From NCBI GenBank assembly GCA_025331445.1, contig JAIWNE010000066.1:108303-172302 (forward strand): a DNA stretch of 64,000 nucleotides, in the 5' to 3' direction. This stretch comes from Blakeslea trispora. Lineage: Eukaryota; Mucoromycota; Mucoromycetes; Mucorales; Choanephoraceae. Made by a program: the position numbers and the translations under genes. The notes beneath the pieces were generated by a model. The model saw only the letters and a list, made by a program, of their open reading frames with translations. It did no database searches and was not told the DNA's origin. Positions 35,937 through 45,667 of this stretch are shown here, piece by piece; position 1 is the stretch's first letter; every line of letters begins with the position of its first letter.

Positions 35937-37235
35937 ATGGAATTTTTTTATGAAGACGGCACTGGAAACATTATTGATGAAAGAGGGCAAGAAGCAACTA
36001 CTTTTATTGAAGAAAAATCGTTTCGATTAAGAAGTTTAACTGATCTTCGAAAATGCATCAAAAACAAAGATCATCGAGTCGAAGAAGACATGAATGACAC
36101 CATCATGGAAGAGGTTACTGCCAAGAAAGAAAGATCGCGTCAATACAATGTCTACACTTTAGAAGATCGTAAACGTTACTTCTATTACTTGAAAGAAAAG
36201 CTAATGAAGCCCAGAGAAGCAGCTCAAGCAGCAAACGTGAATTATGACACTGCGCGCAAGTGGAAAAAGGCATACGAAGAGGACCCAGATAGAACGATCC
36301 CTACGAAAAAGACAAATCTTGGTTCTAGTAGGCCTATTAGCCAGCTTGGTGAGGATCATAAGGGTCATTTGATCAATTTTTTCGATGAGGATGCTTCTGC
36401 GACTATTCAGGATGCCGTAGATGATTTGACATCAAGTTTTGCTGGGTTAGAGATCAAGAAATCCAGAGTAGCTGAATTCATGAAAGAAGAATGCAACCTA
36501 AGTATCAAGGTTGTAACACGTCATCCTGCTGCTCGTAACAGAGAAGAAAATCTTCAGGCACGGGCTGACTGGGTCAACCAATGGACTCAGAACAGAATGG
36601 ATTACTTAAAGAATTGTATCTTTATCGATGAGTCTGGCTTCGATGTGAACATGCGTCGCAGTCGAGGTTGGTCCGCACAAGGAACAAGAGCCATTGTTGT
36701 AACACCTTCAACAAAGGGTACTTCGCATACTGTGATTGGAGCAATTTCAGCTATTGGTGTTGTCAATTTGAGTTTGAGAGAGGCAGGAAATACGAAGAAA
36801 AGAAGAGTTGTAGGAGCTACAAAAAGAAAGGCACCTGAAGATAGATTGTCCGTCCCCAAAGGTACTACAGGCGGCCACTTTCTTCAATTTCTGAATGATA
36901 CGATGGATATTATGGATGAGTATCCTGAAATGAAGGGTTACTTTATTGTTATGGATAATGCTCCAATTCATATGCCTAAGATCATTGACCCAGTTATTAT
37001 AAGAAGAGGCTATACACCCGTCTATCTTCCTCCCTACTCGCCTGAACTTAATCCAATCGAGCAGTTTTGGGCTGTTGTAAAGGCGAAAGTTAAACGGAGC
37101 AAGCTTACAGATTCAGAAACACTTGTTTCACGTATCATTGAAGCTGCTGAGTCTGTACCTGTTGAGCATCTAAAAGGCTTCATTCAGCATTCTGTGAATC
37201 AGTTTCAAAACTGTCTTAATAAGGTTCCTATATAA
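35937..37235 (+). CDS. IS630/Tc1-mariner-like transposase of element A
   Basis: 432-aa DDE transposase that would cut and reinsert element A. The N-terminal part holds an acidic leader, then an HTH (EAAQAANVNYDTARKWKKAY) and a second DNA-binding region. The catalytic triad is visible: Asp in NCIFIDESGFDVN, Asp in VMDNAPIHMP, Glu in PYSPELNPIEQFW, with 34 residues between the last two. The ORF is unbroken from the ATG at 35937 to the stop at 37235, with no introns. About 60 bp separate the left inverted repeat from the ATG. Confidence 0.95.
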   Translation: MEFFYEDGTGNIIDERGQEATTFIEEKSFRLRSLTDLRKCIKNKDHRVEEDMNDTIMEEVTAKKERSRQYNVYTLEDRKRYFYYLKEKLMKPREAAQAANVNYDTARKWKKAYEEDPDRTIPTKKTNLGSSRPISQLGEDHKGHLINFFDEDASATIQDAVDDLTSSFAGLEIKKSRVAEFMKEECNLSIKVVTRHPAARNREENLQARADWVNQWTQNRMDYLKNCIFIDESGFDVNMRRSRGWSAQGTRAIVVTPSTKGTSHTVIGAISAIGVVNLSLREAGNTKKRRVVGATKRKAPEDRLSVPKGTTGGHFLQFLNDTMDIMDEYPEMKGYFIVMDNAPIHMPKIIDPVIIRRGYTPVYLPPYSPELNPIEQFWAVVKAKVKRSKLTDSETLVSRIIEAAESVPVEHLKGFIQHSVNQFQNCLNKVPI

Positions 37236-37296
37236 ACATTGAATAGTAATAACTTTTTTTTTCTTTCAAAAAATCAACCAAATGAAGTTCGAAAAA

Positions 37297-37434
37297 TTGT
37301 CCAAATGGAGCTCAAAAAAGTGACCAATTGGACTTCAAATTTATGGGCAATTGGGGCTCACAAAAGTGGGCAATTGAATTCTAAATTCCGACCAATTTTT
37401 TCAAAAAAGTGTCCAAATGAGGGTGGACGCACTG
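37297..37434 (-). repeat. Right terminal inverted repeat of element A (138 bp)
   Basis: Perfect inverse copy of 35740-35877; followed by the TA target duplication at 37435-37436. Confidence 0.95.
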
Positions 37435-37436
37435 TA

Positions 37437-37944
37437 ATCTCTTTTGGTACCAAATAAGGCAACTGACAAAAGTATTACTGAGAGGGTATTTTTTCAAAAA
37501 AAGCTGTGACTCAGTCCCAAGTCTCATTGATTTTAGAGCGGAGTGAGTCTTGAAGAAAAATACTTTTTGGGAAGAAAATTTGAAAATCCGTCTGGTTTTG
37601 TGTATCCAGAAAGCCAACTTGAAAAAATAAACTCATGAATTATGCAACTTACTTCACGCTTCTTTAAACTTCATCACAAAGCATTTAGGCGATCGACTTG
37701 AAAATGTAGGATGTAAAAACCTTGAAAAGACGCGAATACAAACTGCTCTCTTTCAAACTGTTTATACTAGTAGATTACTTAAACGTTGTTGACTAACCAG
37801 TTCTTTATATTTTAGAGAGTTCTATTCTTCAGTTAATTATAGACTATAAGACAGAAAAGCCTATACAACTCATACAATGCGAAGTAAATAAATACAAGTT
37901 GAGCTCACGGCATAATTTATAGAGTGTCAATGAATGATTTTTTT
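37437..37944. other. Non-coding stretch between element A and the Crypton-like gene
   Basis: About 500 bp without coding character. A segment around 37530-37600 (GAGTGAGTCTTGAAG...TACTTTTTGGG) loosely resembles 48085-48125. This may be Crypton 3' flank or older repeat debris; no boundary could be fixed. Confidence 0.4.
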
Positions 37945-40093
37945 TTATTGTTGTACTCTACGAATGTTTCGAAACTTATCAATGCTAACTTTGAGGTTAG
38001 CACGATCCTGCTCTAGTCTTCTTGCTGCCTCTTCGCAGGAAATCATCTCTTCTTCAGCTTTCTTCTCTACCATGCTGTAGATTTCTCTTCGTCTGCTAAA
38101 GAAGCGAGATTCTTTCCTGTCTTTGCGCCAGCTTGTACCGAATTGCTCCTCCAAACGCTTTACTGAGGGTCCCTCAAACAAACCAACTGCATATTCTCTC
38201 CAAACGTCAGTGATACTCACGAGGCTACGGTTCATTGAATAGGCAGTTGGAGCATTTACTACACTATTTGGGCTGGGCAGAGTGGCAGGAGAAACCAAAG
38301 AAGAAGGCAAAGAAGAGGGAACAGAGGAAGAAGAGCTACCATTGAAACAAGCATTTCCAAGAGCAAAAAACTTAGCAAAATGCTCATTCATCTTCTTGTT
38401 GCTGTCTTCTTGAGAGGATTGTAGTACTTGCAGCTTGGATGTAAGGGTGTCAAAACCAGTGGCAATAGACGAGACAAGATCTGGTAACACAGCTTGAACC
38501 ATCTGGCTTGTATTAAATGCTTGTTCGTTTTCAGCAACAGCAGCAAGTACTTGGCCTTCGAATTCCTTATAAGCGTCAGAAGAAAAGATTTCACATGACC
38601 AAAGATAGTAACCAGGATATTTCTGCTTAAGAACAACAGAATCCTAATATATAAAAAAACTTTAGTCAAAGGTATGTGGCGAATGAGATGGATAATAGTT
38701 ACCTGAAGGAAAACAACACGAAGGTTTGAAAGCAAGTTCAAAAAGTTTGGGGCAGCGATATCTTCTTGTACACCCTCTTGTCGTTCAAATCTTTGTTTCC
38801 AAAGATCAACCTGTGGAAACACCATTGCTTGTAAGCTTGCAGGTGGGAGGACAACTGCACGAGGAAGGAAGTAGTTGTTTACAACAACAGGGAAGCCAGC
38901 AAGACTCTTCATTGCATCCACAGGTAAGCTTGAGATGTAGCATCCCACCATTCTATCGGTACCCCATCTTCCTACCATTCTTTGCTGATCACCTGGCACA
39001 TTCTCTTGAGCAATCATGTTGAGAGCACTCTTTCTGTTGGCATGGGTAACCTTGGAGGTATGGATACCAACTTGCTTGAGTGCCTCAACATAGATCTTGT
39101 GTTGGGCTTGGTATGTTATGGCAGTCTTCTCATTCTTGCCTTTGAAAAGTACGGTTTCATACCAGTTCTTTCTCTCGGAGAAGTCGGGAAATGCTTCATT
39201 TTCAAAATGAAAACGGGAAAAGAGGTAAACAGCCAGAGCACCCACAGAACACAGTTCAACTTTTTTGTGACGGATGGAAGATCCATACTCAATTTTGCCG
39301 TGTTGGTTGGTTTTGCCAAAACTAATCGTAGCCACCAAAGAAATGCATTTAGTAGCGCCTTGGTTCTCAAGAGTGATTGAAAAGAGATCTGGAAGTTGAA
39401 TCCCCAAGGAAGTTTGACTTCTACAAAGCATTGCATGACTGAGCAAGAAACAAAGTCTATCACGAGAACCGTTGGTGTTGTTTTTTTGATTGATGAAGTA
39501 CTGACTAATTTTCAATAATTCTTCTTTAGTGTATCCATCATTTAAAGTGTTCTTTCCTCTGTCCTCAAAAGCAGCTCTTCTTTGCTTGACCTTGCTCTTT
39601 TCCAAATTATCCAGAAAAGTACGAACCAAAGGTCCTCTGGCTGCCTCGTTGGAATTGATGTTGAGAGCTTTCTGAACGTTGTAAAGATCGGATACAGCTT
39701 TAACATAGGCAAGGATAGATTCTCTACCCAATGGAATAGGAGATCCATCTGAGCCTCTTTGCTTCTTTCTGCCACGGGTCATAACATAGCTGTCCAAGAA
39801 GAAGCTAAGTTTGGCATCGGTAACTATTTCGCCGTCTGCAAAGTTGGTTTCACGACACCATTGCTATAAAATAAATTCAAAAAATCAGATTTGATGTTAT
39901 TAAATGCTTATTGGCATAACTGTACCTTCCATTCATTCTGCTTTGCAGTATATGCTTTGATAGTGTTGACAGGGCGGTTGGCCATACTGTTAGCAAGAAC
40001 CATCTGGTTGCTGCGATACATAGCAGTGTTTGTATCAATCATAGATTGGACTTCTTCAATAGCGTTTGTTTGTTGATTCAATTGAGAGTTCAT
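37945..40093 (-). CDS. Crypton-like tyrosine recombinase with Gcr1_C-type C-terminal domain
   Basis: 675-aa protein; exons in transcript order 40093-39926, 39863-38703, 38643-37945, phases closing. N-terminal core-binding-type segment: NRPVNTIKAYTAKQNEW joined to QWCRETNFADG. The catalytic tyrosine-recombinase domain shows Arg in LSHAMLCRSQTSLGIQLPDLF, the H-x-x-R box in THANRKSALNMI, Trp in MVGRWGTDRM and the Tyr in MVGCYISSLP. The C-terminal 90 residues (DVWREYAVGLFEGPSV, FGTSWRKDRKESRFFSRR) match the Gcr1_C DNA-binding domain. This combination defines fungal Cryptons, which move by site-specific recombination through circular DNA. No disabling lesion is seen. Element ends are not defined. 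Confidence 0.9.
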
Positions 40094-40359
40094 TTTAGTG
40101 TATTAAAGTAGATAACTTTGTGGTAAAAAGCTCAAAAACTAAGTATATATGTATAGTACAGAAAACTCAGTCATATACTCAACATGATGGTGTGTGAGTC
40201 ATGGTGAAAATTCGAAGGTTGTATTTAATGCAATCAAGTGTATTTGACAGAATCAGGTACTACAGACTTTCACCCTTTTATGGAATTTTTTAACTCAGTT
40301 GCTTAATTTAGCCTTTTGATTGGTCATCAAGCAATTTTTATTGTTATGAGACACAGATG
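40094..40359. other. Short non-coding stretch between the Crypton-like gene and gypsy-1
   Basis: About 270 bp, AT-rich; presumably the 5' flank and promoter of the Crypton-like gene. It ends at the AGTCA target duplication of gypsy-1 (40360-40364). Confidence 0.5.
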
Positions 40360-40364
40360 AGTCA

Positions 40365-40797
40365 TATGATATTTAGGTATGAAAATAGATAAAGGTTTTA
40401 GGAGGAAAAATATAGTAAGTAGTTTGAGACTGTTTTACGTATGCCTTTATTATGAACAAAATAAATGAGAGTATTTATACCAATTGCTATCTACTATTGC
40501 TATTACGTCTTTGACTTCCTTTAGTCTTTACTCCTTACTAAATCTGGATATTCAAGAGAACAATGTCATAGACTAGTTTGTGTCACCTTTAATGACATAT
40601 TGACATTTTACTTTCTTTAGCAAGACTTATTGCTTATCATCTTCTTTAGTCCAGATTCATAGCACTTGCTTATGAAATCATTCTAGACTGACATAATGTT
40701 GATAGGATTACTTAATCCAATTATGATGTAGATCTTTATATACAAAAATAGACTTCAATTCTTAAGGAATTCATGTTCAGACAAGCCAAACACGACA
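40365..40797 (-). repeat. 3' LTR of gypsy-1 (433 bp)
   Basis: Starts (minus strand) TGTCGTGTTTGG and ends ...CCTAAATATCATA, where the partner copy ends CACA. It differs from the 5' LTR at that position and at one internal base (about 40530). Confidence 0.93.
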
Positions 40798-40811
40798 TTA
40801 TCCCCACCCAG
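40798..40811 (-). other. Polypurine tract of gypsy-1
   Basis: On the minus strand CTGGGTGGGGATAA lies directly before the 3' LTR start TGTCGTG. It is the expected plus-strand primer site, and gypsy-2 has the matching GGTGGAGGATAA. Confidence 0.8.
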
Positions 40812-40893
40812 GTATTAACTAATACCGTCAAACACTTTGATCTATATCAGAGGCAGTACTACGAAGCAGTTACAACTTTTTTTTTAAATACTA

Positions 40894-41062
40894 CTGGTTT
40901 TTAACTTAGAATTCGGAAATTGGCCCAAAAAATTCGTTTTTTGGCCAAATTGATTTCGGAGACTGCGCACAATGATTTCGTTTTTTGGCCAAATAGATTT
41001 CGGAAATGTGCACCATAGATTTCGTTTTTATGTACCATTAATCTCGTTAAGGTATAATATAG
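40894..41062 (+). repeat. Left terminal inverted repeat of element B (169 bp)
   Basis: Inverse copy of 42561-42729. Internal sub-repeats: CGTTTTTTGGCCAAAT and GATTTCGGA words occur two or three times each. Confidence 0.93.
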
Positions 41063-41133
41063 TCTTTCAATAAATAAAATCAAGATAGTAGTCAAATGCA
41101 ACAAAAGCAACTTCTTTTTATAATCAAATTTAT

Positions 41134-42329
41134 TTACAGCATTTCTTCTTCACGGATACATCTGGCAAAAAAAGTAAGGGAATGTCTAATCCATCCTTTA
41201 CAGTCATCAGATGTAATCAGAGAAGCGGATTCTCTAATTCTCTGAAGCAGCTCATCATGATGCCGCAATTGGTGCTTCTTGACATTGTGCTTCAGCTTTG
41301 AAAAGAGTTCTTCAATGGGGTTCAAGAAAGGAGACCATGGTGGAAGCTTTAGAGGATGGTATCCTGCATCAGTTAGCTTATTCATAGCGCTTGTGCTATG
41401 AATAGGAGCATTGTCAAAGATCACATAATATCCATTTAAACCTCATTGATTCATGTGCCTGATCAAGACGTTGATGAAATCCTCGAACTGTTCTGACCTG
41501 GTTGTACCTCGATTACAATGGCAAGCTGAGATCTCTAAACCAGCGTGGCTCATTGCGGCAAAGACAGTGAGGTTTCGTCCTTTTGAAGAAGTGTCCACCT
41601 TTATTCTTGCAGGAGTACCACGCTTTGTTCTAGCTTGGGTACGGTTGATATGCAAGTTGAACCCAGTTTCATCGACAAAAATGCAATTCTGCAAATACCA
41701 TACTTGTTGCTCTTCGTTGATCTTTGTACAGTATTCACGTCGCTTGTCTCGGATCTCCTGGGAGTCTCTTCTAACAGGGTATATTTGAGCCTTTTTCAAA
41801 GTGAAGTCGAGCTTATTAATCACAAATCTGGAAATTGCTGAGGTACTAAGTGGCCTGGCAAAATCCTCTGGAAATGCATCCTGAAGTTGAAGACTTATGT
41901 CCCTAAGAGTGATCTCTGCTCGGTCTTCCAAAAGGCTTTCGATGAAGATGCTATGTCTTTCTTTAATGGTAGGAGGTGCAGTTCTTCCTCGAAACTTTGA
42001 AGCTGGCATCCCCCAATCATCAGTTTCTTCGCAACGCTTGACATAGTCGCTCATGGTAGAAGTTGAGAAGCCAATGGCCTTAGCTGCTTCAGAGACGTTC
42101 TTTCCACTTGCAACATAATGAGAAATGAACAACTTCCAGATTTCTTCTGTCATTTTTTTGTATGGACCTCTCTTGGTAACACGTTGAGCTACTGGTACTT
42201 GAGATGCTATAAGAAATTGTGAGGAGCAAATTCAGACAAATGGAAATCATCAAGGTACTACTCACGGTTTTCAGAAGTCAAAGCAACGGATGCGGTAGTG
42301 TTAACAGAGTAATAAGTTTCTTGGCTCAT
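41134..42329 (-). pseudogene. IS630/Tc1-like transposase of element B, one nonsense codon
   Basis: Exons in transcript order 42329-42266 and 42206-41134; about 378 codons in one frame. N-terminal HTH: VSEAAKAIGFSTSTMSDYVKR. Catalytic positions: Asp in NCIFVDETGFNLH, Asp in VIFDNAPIH, Glu in PWSPFLNPIEELF (33 residues between the last two). A TGA at 41445-41443 follows RHMNQ, just before the second catalytic Asp, and would truncate the protein without its last two catalytic residues. The rest of the frame is open, so this is one recent point change. Confidence 0.9.
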
Positions 42330-42560
42330 CTTTTTAAAAATGTATTTAATGGATCAAAATCAGGAATCCTAAATGTGTCCCTTTATATAAATCGAAGGGA
42401 TCCGTAGTACCTCTATTCAGGAACCAATAAAAGCTTGTTTGACTAAGTGTGTTTCAGCAACACCTTACGCAGCAACATCATAATTTCAATTTGTGTAGAC
42501 ACTTCAAAGGTCATAAAACGTATGTCACTCTTTATTTGCATTTTTATTCTGATCAAAGAC

Positions 42561-42729
42561 CTATATTATACCTTAACGAGATTAATGGTACATAAAAACG
42601 AAATCTATGGTGCACATTTCCGAAATCTATTTGGCCAAAAAACGAAATCATTGTGCGCAGTCTCCGAAATCAATTTGGCCAAAAAACGAATTTTTTGGGC
42701 CAATTTCCGAATTCTAAGTTAAAAGCCAG
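42561..42729 (-). repeat. Right terminal inverted repeat of element B (169 bp)
   Basis: Inverse copy of 40894-41062; followed by TA at 42730-42731. Confidence 0.93.
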
Positions 42730-42826
42730 TATATACAGACTATTTGTATATGTCAGATAATAACTCTATTATCTGATTTATAGCAACAATGCTAAGACCA
42801 AGTCTTGATCCATAAATGACCATTAT

Positions 42827-45667
42827 TTATGATCTACGAGATCTTTTACTCTGATAGGCTCTTGTAAATCTTTTTCTCTTTGTTCCTGAATTGGCAGAGT
42901 TTTCCTTTTGAAGTTCTCTCAACAATTTCTTGTTGGCTTTATTTGTTTCCTTGATACTTTCTGGGATTTCACCAATTCTCTGCCAATATTCAGTAATGAA
43001 TTTTGGATCAGTGAAACTCTCAGCAGGTTCCCAAGTATCATAAGATTCATCATAATCTTGCCATCTACACCTGTAGAGGTACTGGTTCTTATCATTCAAC
43101 ATATGGTCAACAATTGCTTCTACTTCGAAGATGTCATCTTTGTTCTCTAATATCTTATCAGATACTTTCTTCAACAGAGAAGGTGGATAGTTTCTAGGTT
43201 CTAGAATACCTCTTTCATTCTTTAACACATAGGTATTCGCCTGAGTCTTTCTTACTACTGTGTAAAATCCTTTATACTTAGGATCCAACTTATTTTGTTT
43301 CTCTGTCACTAAGATCATCACAGTTGATCCAGGAGGAAATTCAACTTTCTTGTGATTAGCATCAAACACTTGTTTTTGCTTTTCTGTGACTTGCTTTACA
43401 CGTTCATAGACAGCAGGGTAAACTATCTCAGTCATTCTTTTTATTTTCTCTTGCAACTCTTTCTGAATCTGTTCAGCAGTCGCACTATCCTTCTCTTGAC
43501 TAAAGCCCTTAAAGTCATTTGGGTTTCTTCCGAACATTAACGAGAAAGGGGTACTCTTTGTTCTAGCATTATACTTGCTATTCAAGAACAACTGTGCAGC
43601 AGGTACTTTCAAATCCCAATCAGCTACATTACCGACTACTAGCTTCTTAATGGTATTCACTGCAGCTTGTACAGCTCTTTCACTTGCACCATTAGCTCTA
43701 GGATGATACTGCGATATCAATGCATGTTCAAACCCAACATTCTCTTTCACACAAGTCATCAGTGAATTCACAAACTCGCGTCCATTGTCACTTTGTAACT
43801 TTCTCATTGGACCATAAGTACTGATTATATCCAAGATCTGCAAAGAAACTGTAGCAGCACTCTTATCCGGGATAGGTCTAAGTACATAAAACTTACTAGC
43901 AATGTCAATCATAACTAACAGGTACTCGTTTCCTCTAGTTGACATTGTAAAGGGACCAGTCAAATCAATACCCCAACTATCTCCAGGCATAGGAGCAGTT
44001 ACAGGACGTAAAGGATTATAACCTTTTCTAGAAATATTGTGACGCTGACACTGTACACATGCTTGTACCAGATCATTGGCTTGACTATGTGCATTAGTCC
44101 AATAAATTCCTTTTCTCTTCAAGGCTTGAACTATTGCTTCTGCACCAAAATGACCTTTCAAATGTTCGTCTACTAATAGCTTATTTCTCTCATTCTCAGT
44201 GGGAGGAGTAAAGTACTCACCACTCGATACATCAGGTAAAGGTTCCAAGGAGACAGCTCCATTGCGCATGATCGACTTGATCCAATTATCCCCACCCAGT
44301 TCATTTAGCAGGGAATCACTACCTTCAAACAGACGCGACAACGCATCCGGCAACACATTCGAAACACCTGGTAAATGAACGATCTTAAAATCATACTGCA
44401 AAATAGTGTCCATCCATGCAATCATCATCAAATTTGCGACACGTTGGGTGTGGAGATAAGTAAGCGCCTTATGATCCGTAAACAAGGCAAAATGGGAACC
44501 ATACACATATTTGTGAAAACGCTTCAATGCAAAAACAACAGCCAACAACTCACGCTTAGTGGCCGAATAATTTCTTTCACTCTTGGACAAACTCTTGGCC
44601 ACGAAAGAAATGTACTTTGTCTTGCCATCAATGACTTGATACAACACTGCACCAATACCAGTCAAAGAAGCAGCACAACTAATGCAAAACTTAGCATTCA
44701 TATCCGGGTAGGATAACACAGTATCACTCAACAAAGCCTTCTTCAAATTATCGAAAGCAATTTGATGCTGTTCATTCCACAAATGCACAATGGATTTCTC
44801 ATTTCTTAATGAGTCTAAAGGAGCCATTATCGTTGATACATTTGGGATCAGATTTCTAAAGTAGTTAATCAAACCACAATAGCGCTGGATATCTTTACCA
44901 GTCTTAGGTTGAGGGAAATCCAAAACATTGACTAACTTTCTACGATCCATAGTGATACCAGCAGGTGATATATGGAAACCGAGTAGATAAATTTCTTTTT
45001 GGAAGAAATGACACTTCTTAGGATTTAACTTCAAGTTAACCTTAGTCAATCTTTGAATCACTTGCTTCAAATGCTCTCTATGATCCTCAGTGTTCTTACT
45101 AGCAACCACAATGTCATCCACAAAGAATCTTACAAAAGGTAGTCCTTCAAGAGCTATACTCATGGTTCTTTGGAATTGCGAACTGACATGCTTAATACCA
45201 AACACTGTACCGATGGGTTTGTACTGAACACCACGCCAAGTGAAACTAAGCTTATGCGCATCCTTTGGGTTCAAACGCAAAGAATTAAAAGCAGATTTCA
45301 AATCAAGAGTAGAATACACATTCGCACCCTTCAAATCTTCAAATAGTTCACCAATCACAGGCAGAGGCATTCTGTCAATTGACTTCAACAACAAATTCAA
45401 CATTCTAGGATCATGACATACACGATAACCAGTTGTCTCACCCTTACCATTAGTCTTAGAGACCACAGTCAAAGGTGTATTCCATGCAGTATTGGCTGGA
45501 GCTTTCTCAATGATACCATTATCTAACCATTCCTGGACTTGTTTATCCACAACTTCTTGCATAGCAATAGGAATAGGATAAGGAGCTCGATAAGCAGTAG
45601 CATTCTCAGGAGTATCCAGACATACCACACTCTCAGGAATAGTACAAAACGATCCCTTGGGAATAGC
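42827..45667 (-). CDS. pol: gypsy-1 pol: reverse transcriptase, RNase H, integrase, chromodomain
   Basis: 947 codons in the same frame as gag-protease, beginning right after its TAA. RT: CHDPRMLN, STLDLKSAFN, FVDDIVVAS (xxDD catalytic box). RNase H: the usual TDAS motif reads ISCAAS here, so the first catalytic Asp is Ala; Glu in KREL and Asp in FTDHKAL remain. Integrase: H-x3-H (HLKGH) plus CVQC zinc finger, then DDE residues in WGIDLTGPF, LQSDNGREF and NGASERA. C-terminal chromodomain: IVDHMLNDKNQYLYRCRWQDY then YDTWEPAESF, placing it with chromoviruses. The tail is basic. No frameshift is seen. Confidence 0.9.
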   Translation of the reverse strand, partial: AIPKGSFCTIPESVVCLDTPENATAYRAPYPIPIAMQEVVDKQVQEWLDNGIIEKAPANTAWNTPLTVVSKTNGKGETTGYRVCHDPRMLNLLLKSIDRMPLPVIGELFEDLKGANVYSTLDLKSAFNSLRLNPKDAHKLSFTWRGVQYKPIGTVFGIKHVSSQFQRTMSIALEGLPFVRFFVDDIVVASKNTEDHREHLKQVIQRLTKVNLKLNPKKCHFFQKEIYLLGFHISPAGITMDRRKLVNVLDFPQPKTGKDIQRYCGLINYFRNLIPNVSTIMAPLDSLRNEKSIVHLWNEQHQIAFDNLKKALLSDTVLSYPDMNAKFCISCAASLTGIGAVLYQVIDGKTKYISFVAKSLSKSERNYSATKRELLAVVFALKRFHKYVYGSHFALFTDHKALTYLHTQRVANLMMIAWMDTILQYDFKIVHLPGVSNVLPDALSRLFEGSDSLLNELGGDNWIKSIMRNGAVSLEPLPDVSSGEYFTPPTENERNKLLVDEHLKGHFGAEAIVQALKRKGIYWTNAHSQANDLVQACVQCQRHNISRKGYNPLRPVTAPMPGDSWGIDLTGPFTMSTRGNEYLLVMIDIASKFYVLRPIPDKSAATVSLQILDIISTYGPMRKLQSDNGREFVNSLMTCVKENVGFEHALISQYHPRANGASERAVQAAVNTIKKLVVGNVADWDLKVPAAQLFLNSKYNARTKSTPFSLMFGRNPNDFKGFSQEKDSATAEQIQKELQEKIKRMTEIVYPAVYERVKQVTEKQKQVFDANHKKVEFPPGSTVMILVTEKQNKLDPKYKGFYTVVRKTQANTYVLKNERGILEPRNYPPSLLKKVSDKILENKDDIFEVEAIVDHMLNDKNQYLYRCRWQDYDESYDTWEPAESFTDPKFITEYWQRIGEIPESIKETNKANKKLLRELQKENSANSGTKRKRFTRAYQSKRSRRS

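Larger units (their letters stand above)
35740..37434 (+). mobile_element. IS630/Tc1-like DNA transposon A, intact
   Basis: 1695-bp element with a 138-bp perfect inverted terminal repeat at each end, starting CAGTGCGTCCACC and flanked by TA on both sides (35738-35739 and 37435-37436), the classic TA target duplication. One uninterrupted 432-aa transposase ORF fills the interior. Identical terminal repeats and an intact ORF indicate recent, possibly ongoing, transposition. Confidence 0.95.
40894..42729 (-). mobile_element. IS630/Tc1-like DNA transposon B nested in gypsy-1
   Basis: 1836 bp with 169-bp inverted repeats (40894-41062 and 42561-42729, one mismatch seen at the fifth base), flanked by TA (40892-40893 and 42730-42731). 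It lies between the pol stop and the polypurine tract of gypsy-1, so it inserted after gypsy-1. It carries one transposase gene with a single internal stop codon. Confidence 0.93.
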
